Assembly (NCBI RefSeq): GCF_010671565.1
Contig: NZ_JAABOQ010000002.1
Location: forward strand, 248,001-312,000
Reading direction: 5' to 3'
Length of the DNA: 64,000 nucleotides
Source: Spongiivirga citrea
GTDB lineage: Bacteria; Bacteroidota; Bacteroidia; Flavobacteriales; Flavobacteriaceae
Part shown: positions 17,368-26,645 of the stretch, one piece after another
Layout: every line of letters begins with the position of its first letter
Numbering within the stretch: position 1 is the stretch's first letter
Notes under the pieces: model-generated
The model's input: the letters and a program-made list of their open reading frames with translations, nothing else
The model's database searches: none
Told to the model about the DNA's origin: nothing
Program-made: the position numbers and the translations under genes

Positions 17368-18528
17368 ATGAAGAGTGATTATGATGTAGCGACGAATGCT
17401 GACCTATTTGATATCGACAACGATATTCATCGTTTGGTCCAGAAGATTGAACTTCTCAATTATGTCAATCCAATTAATATTGAACAGGAAAAGGGGGCAT
17501 TTTTTTCATCCAAATACCGAAATAATCCAGTTTTTAAATACCCAAAGCTAAAGTTCGACGCTTATAAATTACAGCGATTATTATTCTCGATGCGCTTGGA
17601 ACGAATTGCAGACGAGGATATTAGAAACTTATATCGCGATATTATTTATGATTACTCTTCTTTAATCGAGTGTATAGATACGATAGGTAAAGGAAAAGAC
17701 TTTTATTACAACTGCCTAAAATCGTTTGGAACTCCGACTGAACGTGATGTTGAAAACGCACGATTTATTCTTCATTTTGAAGATGAAGTTAATGATTCTA
17801 CGATGATTCCTGCTTATAATGTTCATGAGGCGGAGGCATTTTTTCGACAGTATTCCAAGGAATATGGTTTTGATTTCAACATCAAACTATCTACAAAATT
17901 AAGTGCATCGGCAATGGTGCTTAATAATACACAGACCTTGGTATTGAAGAAGAACGCCATGTTTAGTGCCAATATGCTAAATGTACTTGCTAATCATGAG
18001 ATTGGTGTTCATATGGTTACTACTTTTAACGGATTGAGTCAACCATTAAAAATCTTTTCAAACGGACTCCCAAAAAATGTGGAAACCCAAGAAGGATTGG
18101 CGGTATTTAGCGAATATATGTCTGGTAGTCTTACTATGCATCGTTTAAAGGAGTTGGCTTATCGCGTGCTGGCCGCGGATAGTTTGCTTAAGGATCATAG
18201 TTTTTCTGAAACCTTTAATTTATTACACAGTCAATATAAGTTGAATAAAGAAGAGGCTTTTACCATAACATTACGAGTCCACAGAGGTGGAGGATTTACA
18301 AAAGACTATTTGTACTTAACGGGGCTTAAAAAGGTGTATGATCACTATCATAGCGGGAAAGACCTGAATAATCTGCTAACTGGAAAAGTTACTTTAGAAT
18401 ACTTGCCGGTGATCGAAAAACTACAAGAACAAGGATTAGCGCGATTATCAAAATACGTATCGAGTGCTTTTAAGAGTAACGACAACCAAAACAAACGGTT
18501 GGATTTTATCCTTAAGAATTTGAAATAA
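17368..18528 (+). CDS. DUF1704 / QEGLA-motif metallopeptidase (MATCAP-like)
   Basis: The 386-residue protein contains the HExxxH zinc motif as H210-E211...H215 and the QEGLA motif at 241-245, with E242 the probable third ligand. Annotations call this family flavohemoglobin expression-modulating QEGLA motif protein (TIGR02421). The same DUF1704 domain occurs in the eukaryotic tubulin tyrosine carboxypeptidase MATCAP, so a carboxypeptidase activity on C-terminal residues is the likely chemistry. The bacterial substrate is not known to me. It ends the operon with the ATP-grasp and amidohydrolase genes. No signal peptide is present. Confidence 0.88.
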   Translation: MKSDYDVATNADLFDIDNDIHRLVQKIELLNYVNPINIEQEKGAFFSSKYRNNPVFKYPKLKFDAYKLQRLLFSMRLERIADEDIRNLYRDIIYDYSSLIECIDTIGKGKDFYYNCLKSFGTPTERDVENARFILHFEDEVNDSTMIPAYNVHEAEAFFRQYSKEYGFDFNIKLSTKLSASAMVLNNTQTLVLKKNAMFSANMLNVLANHEIGVHMVTTFNGLSQPLKIFSNGLPKNVETQEGLAVFSEYMSGSLTMHRLKELAYRVLAADSLLKDHSFSETFNLLHSQYKLNKEEAFTITLRVHRGGGFTKDYLYLTGLKKVYDHYHSGKDLNNLLTGKVTLEYLPVIEKLQEQGLARLSKYVSSAFKSNDNQNKRLDFILKNLK

Positions 18529-18556
18529 AAAGGGTTAATTAATCCAAGGTTTTAAC

Positions 18557-19462
18557 CTAAACATCACAAATCAAAACACCTTCCTTTAAAGCTGCTAATT
18601 TATCCTTGTAGGTTGGAATAAACTCCTGAGCAACATAACCCTTAAAACCTGTTCCTACAATCGCTTTCATGATAGCTGGGTAATTTAATTCTTGTGAATC
18701 GTTGATCTCGTTTCGCCCAGGAACTCCACCAGTATGATAGTGTGAAATGTATTTGTGGTATTTTTTAATCGTTGCTATGACATCTCCTTCCATAATTTGC
18801 ATATGGTAAATATCGTATAATAATCTAAAGTCATCAGAACCGATCTTTTCTACTAATTGAACACCTCAAGGTGTGTGGTCGCATTGGTAATCGCGATGAT
18901 CAACTTTGCTGTTAAGTAATTCCATTACAACCGTGATCCCCTTTTTAGCAGCGTAATTAACCAGCGGATCTAATCCGATAGCGCATTGATCTAATCCGAC
19001 TTCATCACTTAAGCCGTTTCGATTACCAGAGAATACAATCACCTGTTTTACATCATTATCTGCAGCTTTATCAATAAGTCCCATATACTTCTCTTGTAAA
19101 GGCCCATGATTTTCAGGAGTATTAAATCCATTCTGAATATCAGCAAAAACATCAGTACCTAATGAGCTTTTAAGGCCATATTTAGCAACAACAGGCCATT
19201 CTTCAGGAGTTAATAGGTCTATAGCCTGTAATCCGATTTCCGCTGATTTCTCTGCGAATGTTTCTAATGAAATATCCTGATAACACCATCTGCAAACTGT
19301 ATGATTGATATTCCCTTTTAAACCAACCGCTGTCTCTTCAGTTTTCTCTTCGTTTTTATCAGCAGATATTATACAGGAAGTACTTACTCCAGCGAGTCCT
19401 AATGTTCCGGCTGTAATAGATAAGTTTTTAATTACGGTTCTGCGGTCTATTTTGTTGCTCAT
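18557..19462 (-). pseudogene. exported TIM-barrel sugar isomerase/epimerase gene broken by one in-frame TGA
   Basis: A single frame runs from the ATG at 19462 to the stop at 18557 (302 codons), interrupted only by TGA at 18866-18868. The upstream part has a twin-arginine-like start (RRTVIKN) and lipobox-like STSC (C30), and reads into the HRDYQCDHTP block of the hydroxypyruvate-isomerase-like TIM-barrel family. After the stop the frame goes on with GVQLVEKIG and LLYDIYHMQIMEGDV, the normal family continuation. Homologues usually have Trp before GV, so a TGG to TGA change explains the break. The catalytic region lies on both sides, so a truncated product would be inactive. A sequencing error is the other explanation. 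Confidence 0.85.
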
Positions 19463-19533
19463 GACTAGTCTCGATTTGTTTGGTTTTTAAGTTACAAAAG
19501 GATATCACTCGTTACAATAATTTTTATGAATTC

Positions 19534-20757
19534 CTATTTCAAAAAATTACCAATCCAAGTATAGCCTACCATCATTAATATTACTGATAGAATACTGTAA
19601 CTAGGAAAAAAAAGCCCAGTCATAATAGCTACAACGGGAATTGAACCAGCGTAGACTAGTGAAATGAGTCGTGAATTTTCATGATCTCTTAAAATACCGT
19701 GTGCAGCAGGTAACATACAGCAAAGGGCAGTTATTGCTGATAGAAGAAAATAAGAATTATCAAGAAGAAAAAAGCAAACAGCGCAAATGACTCCTATACC
19801 TAACAAGCCTGCAAATAAATATCCACTGATTCGCTCCCGAGAATCTAACAAATACTTTCCGTAGGAATCAAAATTTAAAATGGCATTTGAAATAGGCTCT
19901 GCGATCCAAACACCCAGTGCAAAAAACAAATACAAAATAAGTAGAGGGATCGCTAAATAATCCAATTTAAATGAGCTTAATACGGAATACCCAATTCGAT
20001 AGGCAATATAAATTCCAATAATAAAAACCCATTGGTTTTTGGTGGACATTTTACTAATCCAAAATGCATACTTTAGATAAGCTCGATATAAAAAATTCTT
20101 TCCTTTTAAAGCAGTTGACATTCCTGAACGAGCATACTCCGAGTTAGGATCTAGCATTAATGCTTCTTTAAAATGATTCAATGCTTTTTTAATATTACCA
20201 TGTTCTAAAGCCACCCAACCGCTGCTGGCATGAGAAAAGTCATCCTCAGGGTTTTCATACAGTACATTCTCAACAGCTATCGCTGCTTCTTCCTTTCTAT
20301 TTAGTTTTGTTAAAACAATGCCGCGCGCATTAAGACATGTGGTATTTCGCGGGTTAATAGCTAACCCCTGATCGACTGCAATGAGCGCATTTTTAAAGTC
20401 TTTTAAATGCAATAATATATATGCTTTTTGGGCGAATAGATAATCGTCATAAGGTGCCAAACTAATTCCCTGCGCATTTAAACTCAAGGCTTCTTTTGAT
20501 TTATCTTGCCTTAATTTAATACTAGCCAACATACGATAAACATCGGAATCGTTAGGCGTTTCTCCCAATAGAGCCTGACCCATTTCTTCCGCGATTTCAA
20601 TAGCGCCAAGTTGTAAATGACTATGTGCTATATAAAATTTCGCTTCTGCGTTGTTTACATCTTCTTGAAGGGCTTTTTGTAAATATGAAATGGCGTCTTG
20701 ATACCTACCTAAATTATATAATTGAAGTCCGCGTTCGAGATTCGGAGATTCACTCAT
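19534..20757 (-). CDS. TPR-repeat membrane protein
   Basis: The 407-residue protein has about six tetratricopeptide repeats in residues 1-220 (pattern ...A...G...L... with LDPNSEYARSG) and then four or five hydrophobic segments (about 240-262, 263-290, 310-335, 340-360, 375-400). It starts on the base that ends the TPR-AAA ATPase gene (TAATG overlap), so they are translationally coupled. The layout suggests a membrane-anchored TPR scaffold for the cytosolic ATPase. No known function. Confidence 0.8.
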   Translation of the reverse strand: MSESPNLERGLQLYNLGRYQDAISYLQKALQEDVNNAEAKFYIAHSHLQLGAIEIAEEMGQALLGETPNDSDVYRMLASIKLRQDKSKEALSLNAQGISLAPYDDYLFAQKAYILLHLKDFKNALIAVDQGLAINPRNTTCLNARGIVLTKLNRKEEAAIAVENVLYENPEDDFSHASSGWVALEHGNIKKALNHFKEALMLDPNSEYARSGMSTALKGKNFLYRAYLKYAFWISKMSTKNQWVFIIGIYIAYRIGYSVLSSFKLDYLAIPLLILYLFFALGVWIAEPISNAILNFDSYGKYLLDSRERISGYLFAGLLGIGVICAVCFFLLDNSYFLLSAITALCCMLPAAHGILRDHENSRLISLVYAGSIPVVAIMTGLFFPSYSILSVILMMVGYTWIGNFLK

Positions 20758-22064
20758 TACTTTTTAATGTTTAAATAAGTCAATATTTCATCATACAATC
20801 CAGCATCGTTGGCATATAATGCATAATTTTTGGCTGAACCAAACCATTCCTTAGTTGAAGGTTTAACTTGTTTAATAGCTTTTAAAAAATCTTTTGTAGT
20901 CAAGGGCTTCGGAATACCATCTTTAAACGATTCTTGAAGTTTTTTCTCGATGGCCACATCAATAACAGCATTAATATCGGCACCAGAAAATTCTTTAGAA
21001 CTTTTTGCTAGTGATTTTAAGTCAATAGGGTCACAAGGTTTTCCTTTAAGATTAATGTCATAAATGGCCTCACGCGCTTCCAGGTCAGGAGGTGATACAA
21101 ATATAATTCTATCAAAACGTCCCGGCCTTCTAAAAGCAGGATCTAAATACCAAGGTGCATTGGTAGCACCCATAATAAGAACACCATCATTCGACGATTC
21201 AATGCCATCTAATTCTGATAAAAATTGATTAATAACTGTTCTTCCTGCTGTTTTGTTAACGTCATTCCGGTTGGCGCCGAGTGCATCGATTTCATCAATA
21301 AAAATTACACACGGAGTGTTTTTTCTAGCCAATTCAAATATCTCATGCAGATTTCGCTCACTACTACCTAGCCACATATCAAGAATTTCGTTGATGCCAA
21401 CATTAATGAAATTGGCATTAATTTCGCCAGCAGTAGCTCGCGCCAAATGTGTTTTTCCACAGCCTGGTGGTCCATACATTAAGATGCCACCACCAATTTT
21501 TTTACCGTATGCTTTATATAAATCAGCATGTTCTAGAGGCTTTATGATTTTTAAAGAAATCTCTTCTTTTACTTTATCCATACCACCTATATCTTTAAAA
21601 GAGGTATTGGGCTTTTTCAAAAAGCGCAAGGCATCATCATCAATAAACTCCTCTTCATCGGGTGTCATATTAACTTTTAGCTTGCTGTCAAAATATTCAT
21701 TGACATAGTTTCTATCAATATCCAGTAACTCTTGATAGGTTGCAGTAGCCTGACCCATTTGATCAGTTTTTAAATAACAATAACAAAGTAATTCGAGATA
21801 CTCTACAGTCTTTTTCTTGGCGATCAATTCTTCTAAAATAACTTCCGAAGCTGAATATTTTTCTTGCTTAAAATAAGTGTTTGCTAGTCCAAGCTTAGCC
21901 ACTTCATTAGTGCCATCATGCTGTAAAACCTGCAAATAGTGATTTTCAGATTCTTGGTAATTACCAAGTTTATAATAGATTTTTGCTACTTGAAGCCGCA
22001 GCGGATTATTATTTGGCGAAAGCAAAAGTGCTTCTAGTAGATCATTCAACAAAGACTCATCCAT
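20757..22064 (-). CDS. TPR-AAA ATPase (Cdc48/FtsH-like AAA domain)
   Basis: The 435-residue protein has N-terminal TPR helices (about 5-115) and one AAA domain (about 155-400). Walker A is GPPGCGKT (198-205), Walker B VIFIDE (253-258), and the arginine-finger region is RRPGRFDRI near residue 313. The ATPase looks like the classical AAA subgroup (Cdc48, FtsH), not a helicase or ClpX type. With the coupled TPR membrane protein it may remodel or extract proteins at the membrane. The tight gene pair is the main clue; the substrate is unknown. Confidence 0.85.
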   Translation of the reverse strand: MDESLLNDLLEALLLSPNNNPLRLQVAKIYYKLGNYQESENHYLQVLQHDGTNEVAKLGLANTYFKQEKYSASEVILEELIAKKKTVEYLELLCYCYLKTDQMGQATATYQELLDIDRNYVNEYFDSKLKVNMTPDEEEFIDDDALRFLKKPNTSFKDIGGMDKVKEEISLKIIKPLEHADLYKAYGKKIGGGILMYGPPGCGKTHLARATAGEINANFINVGINEILDMWLGSSERNLHEIFELARKNTPCVIFIDEIDALGANRNDVNKTAGRTVINQFLSELDGIESSNDGVLIMGATNAPWYLDPAFRRPGRFDRIIFVSPPDLEAREAIYDINLKGKPCDPIDLKSLAKSSKEFSGADINAVIDVAIEKKLQESFKDGIPKPLTTKDFLKAIKQVKPSTKEWFGSAKNYALYANDAGLYDEILTYLNIKK

Positions 22065-22121
22065 ACTGATGTAATTTGAGTATAAGTTTACGACATTTGA
22101 TCATAAAATATAAGCGAATTT

Positions 22122-23018
22122 TTAATTTGTTTTTTGATTGCGAATAGAAATTACTTCTTCTTGTGATACAGGTGCATTTGCCCCAACTTTCGAAGCCACT
22201 AAAGCACCCACGGCGCAAGCGAAATCTAAAGCAATTTCTGGACTTTCTTTGCTTAAAAGTTTGAAAACTAAACTGGCTAAAAAGGAGTCGCCTGCACCAA
22301 CAGTATCTCCAACCTGAACTTTATAGCCAGAATGTCTGTAAAAAGTACCATCTTGATAGAGTAGTGCTCCATTACTTCCCAAGGTGACACAAATAGTGTT
22401 TGAATCAGTAGTTTGAGCGATATACTGAACTTGATCCTCAATACCGTCAAATTGCTTTTCTTGCATTCCGCAGATTAATATGATCTCCTCATCATTAAAT
22501 TTGATCATATCTGCTTTGTTCATTAATTCAAACAACACTTTTTTCTCGTAATGGGGAGCTCTCAAATTAACATCGAAAATTTTAAAATTGGCTCGATTCA
22601 AATAAGTTTTTAAAGTAGCTCGAGTGGTCTCTTCTCGACAAGCTAAACTCCCATAAATAAATGCATCAGTTGAAGCTATTTTGTCAGAGGCACGGTCATC
22701 ATAATTTATATGATCCCATGCAACTGGTTTTGCAATAGTGTAGCTTGCGCTTCCTTTTTCATCTAGTACAACCGGTACATTGCCAGTAGGTAGCTCATTT
22801 TGCTGAATAAATGCAGTATTGAGCTCTCGTTCTTTTATGTATGTCAATGCTTCGTTCCCTAAAGCATCTGTTCCGATAGCGCTTATAATAGTTGTGTCAA
22901 GACCGAGAGATAAAAGTCGCAGAGCCACATTTAGAGGAGCACCCCCAATTTGTTTTCCTTCTGGAAATACATCCCATAAAACTTCACCAAAACACCAAAC
23001 TGATAAACTAGTCTTCAT
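22122..23018 (-). CDS. PfkB-family carbohydrate kinase (fructokinase)
   Basis: The kinase belongs to the ribokinase/PfkB fold. Counted from an upstream ATG at 23036, the N-terminal GG motif is at 31-32 and the catalytic GAGD at 247-250 with D250. I prefer the start at 23018 (MKTSLSVW), which shortens the product to 298 residues and leaves a small 11-base overlap with the MFS gene. Downstream of a GH32 hydrolase and a sugar porter, it most likely phosphorylates fructose to fructose-6-phosphate. A broader hexokinase is possible. Third and last gene of the operon. Confidence 0.88.
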   Translation of the reverse strand: MKTSLSVWCFGEVLWDVFPEGKQIGGAPLNVALRLLSLGLDTTIISAIGTDALGNEALTYIKERELNTAFIQQNELPTGNVPVVLDEKGSASYTIAKPVAWDHINYDDRASDKIASTDAFIYGSLACREETTRATLKTYLNRANFKIFDVNLRAPHYEKKVLFELMNKADMIKFNDEEIILICGMQEKQFDGIEDQVQYIAQTTDSNTICVTLGSNGALLYQDGTFYRHSGYKVQVGDTVGAGDSFLASLVFKLLSKESPEIALDFACAVGALVASKVGANAPVSQEEVISIRNQKTN

Positions 23019-24354
23019 CAACCAATTGCTTTTCAAGTTTTTCTAAGGAAACCCCTTTTGTTTCTGGCATTATGAAAAAGCCCCACAGGAGTTGTAGCAC
23101 CATCATTCCCGCAAAAAAGTAATAAATGACCTGCAAATTATCTTTGAATATTCCTTCTTTGTCGTCAATAAAGAAGGGCGTGATTAAGGTGATAATTGCT
23201 GCGAATACCCAGTGTGTCCCTGTTCCCCATGATTGCCCAAATGCACGAACACGATTTGGAAATATTTCGGAAATAAATACCCAAATAACAGCACCTTGAC
23301 CGATTGCATGAGATGCGATAAACACACAAATAAATGTGAGTAAAACAGCAGGACTCAAATCTGCTTGAAAGCAATAACCAACCATTAGTAAACTCACAAT
23401 ATAGCCGATAGAGCCAATTATAATAAGCTGTCGTCGTCCTAGTTTGTCAATTAATCTGATACCAACATAGGTGAAAACTAGATTCACCACACCTATTGAT
23501 ATAGCATTAAACAAGGAGTCCTGGCCACCTAAACCAGCTTGCTCTAATATTCTAGGCGCATAGTATAAAACAAAATTGATTCCCGATAGTTGATTAAAAA
23601 ATGCGATTAGAAAACCTAGCCATAAGATCTTGCTGTATTTTTTCTGGAATAACTTCTCACTGCTTTTGGGCTGCTTTAGATCGGCTTTGATATTTACAAG
23701 TTCTTCTTTTGATTGTTCCTCACTATAGATCACATTTAAAACAGCCAAAGCCCCCTCGTCATCCTTTTTCTGTAGTGCCAACCATCTTGGACTATTAGGC
23801 ACTTTCAATACCATAATAGTATATAGCAGCGCTGGAATTGCCTCAATACCAAGCATGAAGCGCCAATCGTTTTCACCGCCAATACCTTTTAATAACCAAT
23901 TAGATACAAAAGCGATTAGTATACCAAATACAAGATTAAATTGGTACAAGGCAACTAGTCGACCTCGATTATTTGCTCCAGTGATCTCTGATATATAAAT
24001 AGGAGCTGCAACTGAAGAGGCTCCTACACCGACACCACCAATAAATCTGAAAAAAGAAAATGAATATGGATCAGGAGCAAATGCACTACCAATAGCCGAC
24101 ATAAAAAACAAGACCCCAATCCAAAACAGGGTTTTCTTTCGGCCCAATTTCTTAGTTGGAATTCCTCCAAAAATTGAGCCGAGTACGGTACCCCAAAGAG
24201 CCATGCTCATGATAAAAGTCCCGTGGAAAAGGGGAGAGGTGTTCCAGAGTTTTTGAATAGGTTGATCTGCTCCGCTAATTACAATGGTGTCAAAACCAAA
24301 TAAAAAGCCGGCAAGGGCAACGGTAATTGCCCAAATGGTTAGTTTTTTATTCAT
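23008..24354 (-). CDS. sugar porter MFS transporter (fructose or sucrose uptake)
   Basis: This roughly 448-residue, 12-helix transporter has the sugar porter signatures: GRKKTLF between helices 2 and 3, the PNSPRWL block after helix 6, GRR in LGRRQL after helix 8, and PETKG near the C-terminus. It should import hexoses or sucrose by proton symport across the inner membrane. The start at ATG 24354 (MNKKLTIW) gives an 8-base overlap with the GH32 gene; an upstream in-frame ATG at 24384 would give ten more residues. With its neighbours it forms a fructan or sucrose locus. Confidence 0.9.
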   Translation of the reverse strand: MNKKLTIWAITVALAGFLFGFDTIVISGADQPIQKLWNTSPLFHGTFIMSMALWGTVLGSIFGGIPTKKLGRKKTLFWIGVLFFMSAIGSAFAPDPYSFSFFRFIGGVGVGASSVAAPIYISEITGANNRGRLVALYQFNLVFGILIAFVSNWLLKGIGGENDWRFMLGIEAIPALLYTIMVLKVPNSPRWLALQKKDDEGALAVLNVIYSEEQSKEELVNIKADLKQPKSSEKLFQKKYSKILWLGFLIAFFNQLSGINFVLYYAPRILEQAGLGGQDSLFNAISIGVVNLVFTYVGIRLIDKLGRRQLIIIGSIGYIVSLLMVGYCFQADLSPAVLLTFICVFIASHAIGQGAVIWVFISEIFPNRVRAFGQSWGTGTHWVFAAIITLITPFFIDDKEGIFKDNLQVIYYFFAGMMVLQLLWGFFIMPETKGVSLEKLEKQLVDED

Positions 24355-25900
24355 TCCAGGTTGATTTAATTGTTGAATACTCAAAATGATCTAGTAGTTG
24401 GCCTTGCTGACCAGAGAAGGTCATTTCGTCATAAGGGGAAGTTGGAAATACCTGAAGCGTCATCACATAGTTACCGTCATCAAAAAATAGTTCAATAGAA
24501 GATCTATCTACAAACAATTCAATTTTAGGTCGTATGTTATTGGTTTTAACTGGCATTCGCATACTATCTTTAAAGCTTTCTTCAAAATCGGTGATACCGG
24601 ATTTTGAGCGATCAATTTGAAATTCTGAAGTTTCAGTATTGTAGTTTATTACTACTTTTTCATTTGCCTTATTTTTTAATTCAATTGAAATACTTTTATC
24701 AGGGTCAATATAGAAACTCGTTTTGTGACTAGTGCTTTTGGAAATATCCAAAGTATAGATGGAATCGAGATTTTCTTTTTCAAATTTCTGCATGCTAGTT
24801 GCATACTTATTAAGAGCATCCATAGGCACGCTCTTTAAAAGATAATCTCCTTTTAGTTTAATCAAATCTAATTTTCTAGGAATAGTCATCGCACTTCGCC
24901 ATTCCTTAGTTGGAGTTTTTTGTGCATAGTTCCAATTGCTCATCCAACCTATAAAAAGGCGCTGATCATCAGGTGTATTATTATATGTTACACCAGCGTA
25001 ATTATCAGTACCATAATCCAGCCATTTAATATCTTTTTGATTTGTAGTGAAGGTATTTCCATCAAAATCACCTATAAAATATTGAGTTCCTGAACCACCA
25101 TTAGGCGCTCCTGGGTTTATACTTATTAGTAATACCCATTTTTCTTCTTCCTCTCCTTCAACTTTCAATTTAAATAAGTCGGGGCATTCCCAAACGCCCC
25201 CATGAGCTCCAACAGTTTTACCAAACTCACTTAAGTAGGTCCACTCTTTTAAGTTAGGCGAACTATAAAATTTAGCATGATCGCCGGCCACTAGTGCCAT
25301 TATCCATTGGTTGGACTCATCATGCCAAAATACTTTTGGGTCTCTAAAATCGCGAATTGATGTTGGGTTCTTAATTACTGGATTTCCCTCATATTTTGTC
25401 CAAGTTTGACCATTATCATTACTGTATGCAATTCCTTGTGTTTGAAAATCATTTCGTCCAGCTTTTTCCCCTTCCATTAAATGATAAGTAAAAATGGCAA
25501 CTAAAGCTGGTTTTTCAGCGGTACCAAATCCAGATGAGTTTTTATGATCTACAACTGCGCTACCAGAAAAAATATAACCATGTTCATCAGGAAATAATGC
25601 AATTGGTTGGTGGTCCCATTGTATCAAATCTTTACTCGTGGCGTGCCCCCAATGCATAGGCCCCCAAACAATATCTTCAGGATAATATTGGTAATACAAA
25701 TGATAAACACCTTCATTGTAGACAAGACCATTGGGGTCATTCATCCATTTTTCTGGTGGTGAAAAATGAAATTGATTACGATGCGGTTCATCATATGATT
25801 TTTTTGTGGGTTGAGCGGAGACTGCTTGTTTTTCAACTTTTTTCTTACAGCTTGCGCATACAGCAAAAAACAAGACTGATACTAAAAATGCTCGCTTCAT
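24347..25900 (-). CDS. glycoside hydrolase family 32 lipoprotein (levanase/invertase-type)
   Basis: GH32 enzymes split fructosyl bonds in sucrose, inulin or levan. The 517-residue protein has a lipobox (C18 in CASC) and the three catalytic blocks: WMNDPNG with nucleophile D55, RDP with D187, and ECP with acid/base E238. Residues about 350-510 form the C-terminal beta-sandwich. As a lipoprotein it probably sits on the outer membrane or in the periplasm and hands fructose to the MFS porter and fructokinase. Whether it is an exo-levanase, inulinase or invertase cannot be told. First gene of the operon. Confidence 0.93.
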   Translation of the reverse strand: MKRAFLVSVLFFAVCASCKKKVEKQAVSAQPTKKSYDEPHRNQFHFSPPEKWMNDPNGLVYNEGVYHLYYQYYPEDIVWGPMHWGHATSKDLIQWDHQPIALFPDEHGYIFSGSAVVDHKNSSGFGTAEKPALVAIFTYHLMEGEKAGRNDFQTQGIAYSNDNGQTWTKYEGNPVIKNPTSIRDFRDPKVFWHDESNQWIMALVAGDHAKFYSSPNLKEWTYLSEFGKTVGAHGGVWECPDLFKLKVEGEEEEKWVLLISINPGAPNGGSGTQYFIGDFDGNTFTTNQKDIKWLDYGTDNYAGVTYNNTPDDQRLFIGWMSNWNYAQKTPTKEWRSAMTIPRKLDLIKLKGDYLLKSVPMDALNKYATSMQKFEKENLDSIYTLDISKSTSHKTSFYIDPDKSISIELKNKANEKVVINYNTETSEFQIDRSKSGITDFEESFKDSMRMPVKTNNIRPKIELFVDRSSIELFFDDGNYVMTLQVFPTSPYDEMTFSGQQGQLLDHFEYSTIKSTWNE

Positions 25901-26055
25901 TTGAGAAATATGGTTAGTGCCGTTAATTTATGCATAATTTATAATATGAACGACAGTATACCATCAAAACCGATTAAGATGTTAAAATTGATTATTTGGG
26001 TAGGAAAATGCCTTTCTCAGTTGTTTTCGAAGTAAGAGACATTAAAACCAAAAAC

Positions 26056-26514
26056 ATGAAAAATCTAAGTATATTTTTAGTGCTTATGCTATCGTTAATA
26101 GCATGTACCTCCGATGATTCCGATAGTTCAATGATTACCGTTGAAGACATGGCACAAATACGAGCAACTGTTAGCTCTGGTAATTGGGTTGTGAGTAAGT
26201 ATATTGATTCTGGTAAGGATGAAACTAGTGATTATTCTGGCTATAGTTTTAGCTTTAATACTGATGGAAGTTTAGTAGCAAGTAATCCAACTAGTACCAT
26301 TGAAGGAACCTGGTCAGTAACTAATGATGATAGCAGCGATGATGATAGCGCTGATAACGATGTAGATTTCAATATCTTTTTTCAGTCACCTGAACTCTTA
26401 AATGAATTCACCGATGATTGGGATATTGTAAGTTATTCATCAACTCGTATTGAACTTAAGGATGTAAGTGGAGGAGATGGTACTACTGACAATCTTGTGT
26501 TTGAAAAAAATTAA
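26056..26514 (+). CDS. small lipoprotein, lipocalin-like DUF4923/DUF5004-type
   Basis: Starting at ATG 26056 (an earlier in-frame ATG at 25996 adds an unlikely 20-residue leader), the 152-residue product has a signal peptide and lipobox IAC (C16 from this start). The mature part begins with acidic Asp/Ser residues and then shows SGNWVVSKYID, a WxV strand pattern seen in small calycin-like lipoproteins of Bacteroidota. It has an Asp/Ser-rich loop (DDSSDDDSADNDVDF) near the middle. Function unknown. A terminator hairpin follows at 26532-26575. Confidence 0.75.
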   Translation: MKNLSIFLVLMLSLIACTSDDSDSSMITVEDMAQIRATVSSGNWVVSKYIDSGKDETSDYSGYSFSFNTDGSLVASNPTSTIEGTWSVTNDDSSDDDSADNDVDFNIFFQSPELLNEFTDDWDIVSYSSTRIELKDVSGGDGTTDNLVFEKN

Positions 26515-26531
26515 ATTATTTTTTTGATAGG

Positions 26532-26575
26532 CAGTCCGTTCCTATAAAAGTGTTAGGTGCTGAGTGAACGGGCTG
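26532..26575 (+). terminator. intrinsic terminator after the small lipoprotein gene
   Basis: A 10-base stem with one G-T pair (26532-26541 with 26566-26575) around a 24-base loop, followed by a T-rich stretch. The long loop makes it weaker than a typical case. Confidence 0.6.
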
Positions 26576-26645
26576 TTTATTTTTGTTATAAGCCTTTAGT
26601 AAAAAGTTGTATTTTTAAATCGATAAGACAACTTACTAATACAAT

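Noticed and set aside
18866-18868. TGA in the sugar-isomerase gene as selenocysteine or reassigned Trp codon
   Set aside because: TGA is used as a normal stop in other genes here (e.g. at 35-37), no SECIS-like hairpin is seen, and the expected residue is Trp, so a nonsense mutation or sequencing error is simpler.
25901-26055. LacI-type operator upstream of the GH32 operon
   Set aside because: Only the short palindrome TTATGCATAA is present and there is no LacI-type gene in the window; too weak to call.
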